Shown here: in pieces, positions 60,033 to 64,000 of the stretch
How the letters are laid out: the number at the start of each line of letters is the position of its first letter
How positions within the stretch are numbered: position 1 is the first letter of the stretch
NCBI GenBank assembly: GCA_932521035.1
Contig: OW051494.1
Coordinates: forward strand, 5,318,001 to 5,382,000
Length of the DNA: 64,000 nucleotides
Reading direction: 5' to 3'
Source of the DNA: Oscheius dolichura
Lineage: Eukaryota > Nematoda > Chromadorea > Rhabditida > Rhabditidae
The notes under the pieces: model-generated
Told to the model about the DNA's origin: nothing
The model's input: only the letters and a program-made list of their open reading frames with translations
The model's database searches: none
Program-made: the position numbers and the translations under genes

Positions 60033-61331
60033 ACGGGTGTAAAGTGAGTTTTTTTACGAAATAAATGAACATATATGCTAGATAACTGGTATCGTCGTAC
60101 TCGGATCTCATCCCAATTATAGATACAGTGCTTTAAGAATCTCGTGTTACAAGAATTTTATTTGCTCATTATTGTTTATATTAATATTAAACTTATAAAT
60201 TCTTTTCAAATTGTTGTTATTCATAACCTTTTATCCCTAGTAGTGGATACCCCTCCGGGAATAATCCGTGTTCGGACGGCGATGTGATCTAAGCAGATGA
60301 GATCTTTCGTCGGGAGTCGAACTCCTTTTTCACTTATCCTCATTTCAACACTCCGAAACCGAGTCCGCCGCAAAATGTTTATGTATCCATTCATTTTCTG
60401 CCAAGAAGTCATTCTAAATGGCCATTCTCTATTGACTTCCGCCGGTTTCACTATACTTCTTATATATAGTCTGTAAAAGAAGAAGAGTGGGCTGATCTTT
60501 TTTACTAAATCATAAGACATTCCCACTAAATTTTGTAATATTTGAAACGTTATCCTCCTAAAAAGAAACAGTGATGTGGAGGTGAAAGAAGGTGTTAATG
60601 GCTATCAGATGGGCTGGCGTCAGCGCAATAACTCATCGCTATCGAGAATAAACATCGGGCAAGGACATCCCCAGCCTTAACCGTAAGGCCTCGTTTCACA
60701 GGTCACCTCCTCATACGACTGCTGACAGATGGCAGCCGATATCCATCTCCTAATTTGAGGTCATTTTCACGCTGTCAGCCCCTCAAAATGTTCCTCAACA
60801 TCCAGGCAACTGTTTGCCAACGCCGTAAACGGATCGCCCACATCTAACTCACCCTTGCGATGATTCGTACTGTCCCCTCTGCCCGCCTGCCCTTTCAGTC
60901 CCTCCGTAATACGTATTCCGTCTTTTTCAGCGAGGAAAGAACAAACATCCCCGATTAATTAGGGAACTAATTCTGTGGGTTTTTGTGTCTCAGCTGTAGT
61001 GCAGGTGTCTCGTCTCACTTCATCCGACAAATCAGACGGGCTACTTGTTGTCGCGTCCACACATAATACGGTTCCCTTTTTGTCCGCGCTGGGCCCGTTA
61101 GATGGACTTTACGACAGCCGCTTCCTCCCCTCTTTTTGACGACCGTGTGGCTGGGAATGGCAGTCGCTCGAATGGCGCCCGTCCTCCGGATCATCTCCCA
61201 GAACCAGCCACACGCACAGTACACGGGAGCCGCGTAAACAGCCGGCTGACAGCTTCTTGTTTGATCGTCCGCCCCTTCCAGCCCCTATTCTAGTGGTACT
61301 TTTTATCCTCTCCTGGATTTCAGATCAATGC
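60033..61331. other. Intergenic region before the formin gene
   Basis: AT-rich at the left, CT-rich at the right. A minus-strand stretch at 60320-60235 has a GTTCGACTC sequence reminiscent of a tRNA T-loop, but the stems do not pair. The acceptor TTTCAG ends at 61323, eight bases before the formin ATG. No gene is recognised. Confidence 0.4.
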
Positions 61332-64000
61332 ATGGCCTCTCGGCAGACGACCACCTTCACGAGGATTCTCTTTGGTTAGTCCTCCCTTTGGGCAGAGTCA
61401 GCTATTTGCAGAATCGGATGTGTTCGAGGCCCTCCGAGCCCTGGAGGAGTGTCTCTCTAAGGGACAATTCGAACAGGCCATCGAGTGGCTGACGGCGTGG
61501 CAGGACCTAGTGGATGCGTCGTCCTCCCCCCTGAACCCCTTGCTGGACTCGCTCCAAGAGGATGACCCCCAGCTGGTGGCCACTGCCCTCCACGTCCTCA
61601 ACAAGCTCATCTCCTCGGCGCCCGACCCTTCCCATCAATCCCGGATCAGAAATGAACTCAAAGGTTGGTTGGGGGGGGGGGGGGGGGGGGGGACGGGGCA
61701 TTGTCTTTGGGGGCTGAGTCAGCCGGCGACTGTCTTCCGAAGCGCCCCCGGATCAGTCCGTCTAGTACAAGGAGTCCCCTTCCTGTGGGATGATCCCCCC
61801 GCTGCCACGGCCCCCGTCTTCATTAATGCCGGCCACGGTGACTCCTCTCCCACAACAAGCCGGCCGCCACCGTATTCCCTCTAAATCATTCGGCTCTTCT
61901 TCCCGGCCATCCATCCGCAAATATCACTTTTTTGAACGTCCGGAAACGTGTGAAGAGTGGCTCTTGACCGGCCCAATGTGGCCAAACAGACGCTTCCCGG
62001 CCATTATCACTCTCCAGCCGGCCATCATCCCCTTTGGCCAGCCGCCTTCGTTAACCTCATTTCCCTCCAGTTCTCCTTTGGCCGTGCCCCCTTCCCTCCT
62101 CCCTGAAATCCCCGGATTTTGTCTATTTGTTGTCCGGGTGTCCAGTCGTCCTTCATCAAAATTCATATGCCGCCGGATGGCCTGCCCCCTCCCCCCGTAT
62201 ACAATTCATATTTCTATTTTCAGAACTCAAGTTCGAGCAGCTCCTCGGCCAAGTCAGGTGGGTCGAGTCCCTCCACACGGGAGGGGAAAAGGATCCCGGG
62301 CCCGTCCGCCCCATTCCATTCATATTTGCCTCTGACGAACGATTTTGCCGTTGGCGGCCGGCGCTTCCCACAATAAACTTTTATACTCCCCCGGCCCCGA
62401 TGGTCTTCTTTTCCCATTTACACTCAAAATTTCATAATTCCGCGAGTTTTATTTGCCCACGAGCCGTGTTTTCGGCCAAAAAGAGGGTCATTCTTATCTG
62501 TCCAAATTGCCCTGACCACCACGCGGGCCCCCTTCGGAGATTCCCTTTTACGTTCTACTACGCCCTGTCCATTTCAGTGTCCGCTGGGCAAAAGTCACCG
62601 AAATTAAGAAAGAAATCGACACGTGGTTCTGCGGTGGCCGGCAGGAGGCCGCCGGCCGGGAGAACAGTCTAAAAATGGTGAGTGGGACGAGAGGCGAGGA
62701 CAATGGAGGGTTCAGGAGAGGACGGCCGATGTGGAGCCGATGCTGTCCGACCTTCGGTGTCTGCTGGCCGACGACTCGGCTAAGGAACAGCGGATCCGCG
62801 TCGTTTTGGGACTGCTGGACACGCTGAGAAATGTCAACAACCCCGTGAGCATCTTCCCCTTTACGCAGTGATCCACCCTTTAGCAAGACGCCGAACAGAC
62901 ACTCCAGAGACTGGGCGGGCCCGATAAAAAGGAGAACGCGATCCCTCCCCCGACATGCCCCCCGATGGCCCCTCCTCCTCCACCCAGGCTGGGGCCACCT
63001 GGGCCAGCAAGCATGCCGCCACCGCCTCCCCCTCCTCCCAGCTTAGGAAAAGGTAACTACTGTGTCTCTGAATAAGGGATATTTCACCTAGGTCCTCCTC
63101 CGCCTCCGCCTCCAATGGGACTGCCGTTCGCTCCCGCCGAATTACCACCATGCATGAAGCCCAAGAAAATCCCAGATAAGGATATGAAAATGAAGACTCT
63201 GATGGTGAGCCACTCCTTCAACTATTGACTGTGATTTCAGTGGTCGAAATTGCCGCCGAGTGCCTTGACCAACGAGGGAAGGGAGAGTGTTTGGGGGCAG
63301 CTGGCTACGGAGCCGAGGGGATTCTCCCTGGACTTTGAAGTGATCGAGGGGATGTTCTCGCTGTCCTCGATCTCCTCGAACACCGGAGAGCTGAGTTCCC
63401 CCGTGGTAAACTTCAAGAAGAAGGACACCCTCGTGGATCTCTTGACACCCAAACGAAGCCAGAATGTGACAATCGCCCTCAAGAGATTCAAGGTGAGCCT
63501 GTCCCGGCCGAGGGGGTACTGTCAGTCTAGAACCTGGAGGACGTCTTGGCTAACATCCGGGACAGTAACTTCGAGGCTTTCGAGCTGGAGATGCTACGCG
63601 CCTTGAAAGGCATTCTCCCCGACGACGAAGAAGTAGATGCCTTGAGTAGATACTCTGGAGATGTCGGCCTCCTGTCCGCTGCCTGCTCATTCTTCCTTCA
63701 AATTCTGTCCATCCCGGAATATCGATTGAGGTAGAAGGTTTTGCTTCCACAGTACTTGGTTCTTCTTCCAGAATAGACTGTATGAGCTACCGGCTCGAGT
63801 TCCGATCCACTATGGATGAGGTCGTCCCCCAGCTGGAGGCAGTCAACACAGCTTCTCGAGGTATCCTTTGTATCTCCCTGCCTCCTACTTTCTTTCCCAG
63901 AAATTCTGAACTCCGGTGCCCTGAAGCGTCTTCTTCTTCTTTTAGTGAATATCGGCAATTATTTGAACGGTGCCACGGCACACGGGAACGCGGCTGGCTT
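61332..64000 (+). CDS. Formin (FH1-FH2), INF2-like, 3' part missing
   Basis: Starts MASRQTTTFTRILFESDVFE at 61332 and runs off the right edge. A short N-terminal helical region (EALRALEECLSKGQFEQAIE, ATALHVLNKLISSAPD) resembles the end of the diaphanous inhibitory domain. The FH1 segment is a run of prolines (APPPPPRLGPPGP, MPPPPPPPPS, PPPPPPPMGLP). FH2 begins MKTLMWSKLPPSALTNEG and continues FSLDFEVIEGMFSLSS, NVTIALKRFK, LEMLRALKGILPDDEE, ILSIPEYRLRIDCM and LLLLLVNIGNYLNGATAHGN. The MKTLxWxKLP start and the ALKRFK/EYRLRI motifs are closest to INF2-type FH2. Formins nucleate and elongate actin filaments. The DID seems much shorter than the usual ~350 residues. Intron 2 is about 550 bp and holds a G22 run. 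Confidence 0.88.
61671..61692. repeat. Poly-G tract, 22 bases, beside a formin splice donor
   Basis: Twenty-two consecutive G begin a few bases after the donor GTTGGTT of formin intron 2. On the transcript this is a strong G-quadruplex candidate directly next to the 5' splice site. It is the longest of three poly-G tracts. Confidence 0.9.

Noticed and set aside
60235-60330. Possible tRNA suggested by GTTCGACTC
   Set aside because: The putative T-stem does not pair and no acceptor or anticodon stem could be drawn.

Overview
The window is nuclear DNA of a small-genome invertebrate animal. Nearly all genes are split by very short introns (about 29-60 bp, GT...YAG), intergenic gaps are small, and the gene set is metazoan: a CUX/CASP locus with three cut domains and a homeodomain, a PIWI-clade Argonaute, a G-protein gamma subunit, a formin, WDR7, BCL7, Mediator MED15 and a Ly6/activin-receptor-like GPI protein. 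Splice acceptors (often TTTCAG or TTTTAG) and the acceptor-like sequence found just before most start codons resemble nematodes or other animals with spliced-leader trans-splicing. I cannot fix the phylum from the sequence.

Layout. 1-956 (-) divergent forkhead-like gene, cut by the left edge; 1194-3351 (+) divergent HSP70; 4070-4381 (+) G-gamma subunit; 4477-8514 (-) TTF2/lodestar SNF2 ATPase; 9041-16915 (-) CUX/CASP locus, in which one shared coiled-coil half is spliced either to the cut/homeodomain exons or to the CASP membrane-anchor exons; 17321-18213 (-) NDUFA8; 18967-24136 (+) WDR7; 24656-26790 (+) secreted cystine-knot ligand precursor whose first intron carries a 748-bp foldback element; 27172-28385 (-) three-finger GPI protein; 28386-33617 long non-coding stretch; 33618-34179 (+) neuropeptide-like precursor with four EPPL repeats; 34642-36811 (+) secreted Ser-rich protein with a cationic helix and hemopexin-like repeats; 37247-40469 (+) PIWI; 40854-41954 (+) C2H2 zinc-finger protein; 42028-43805 (-) 4-hydroxyphenylpyruvate dioxygenase; 44337-45873 (-) multi-span membrane protein; 47738-48259 (-) BCL7; 48728-51185 (+) disordered nuclear-type protein; 51470-53734 (+) MPP10; 54046-56211 (+) MED15; 57826-60032 (+) Gln-rich gene sharing a module with MED15; 61332-64000 (+) formin, cut by the right edge.

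The genes do not form one pathway. Housekeeping genes (TTF2, NDUFA8, PIWI, MPP10, MED15) lie in AT-richer blocks. The block 24.6-36.8 kb holds four secreted or surface proteins (ligand, receptor-like protein, neuropeptide precursor, Ser-rich/hemopexin-like protein) and the mobile elements; it is the most novel part. No rRNA, convincing tRNA, CRISPR array, transposase or viral gene was seen.
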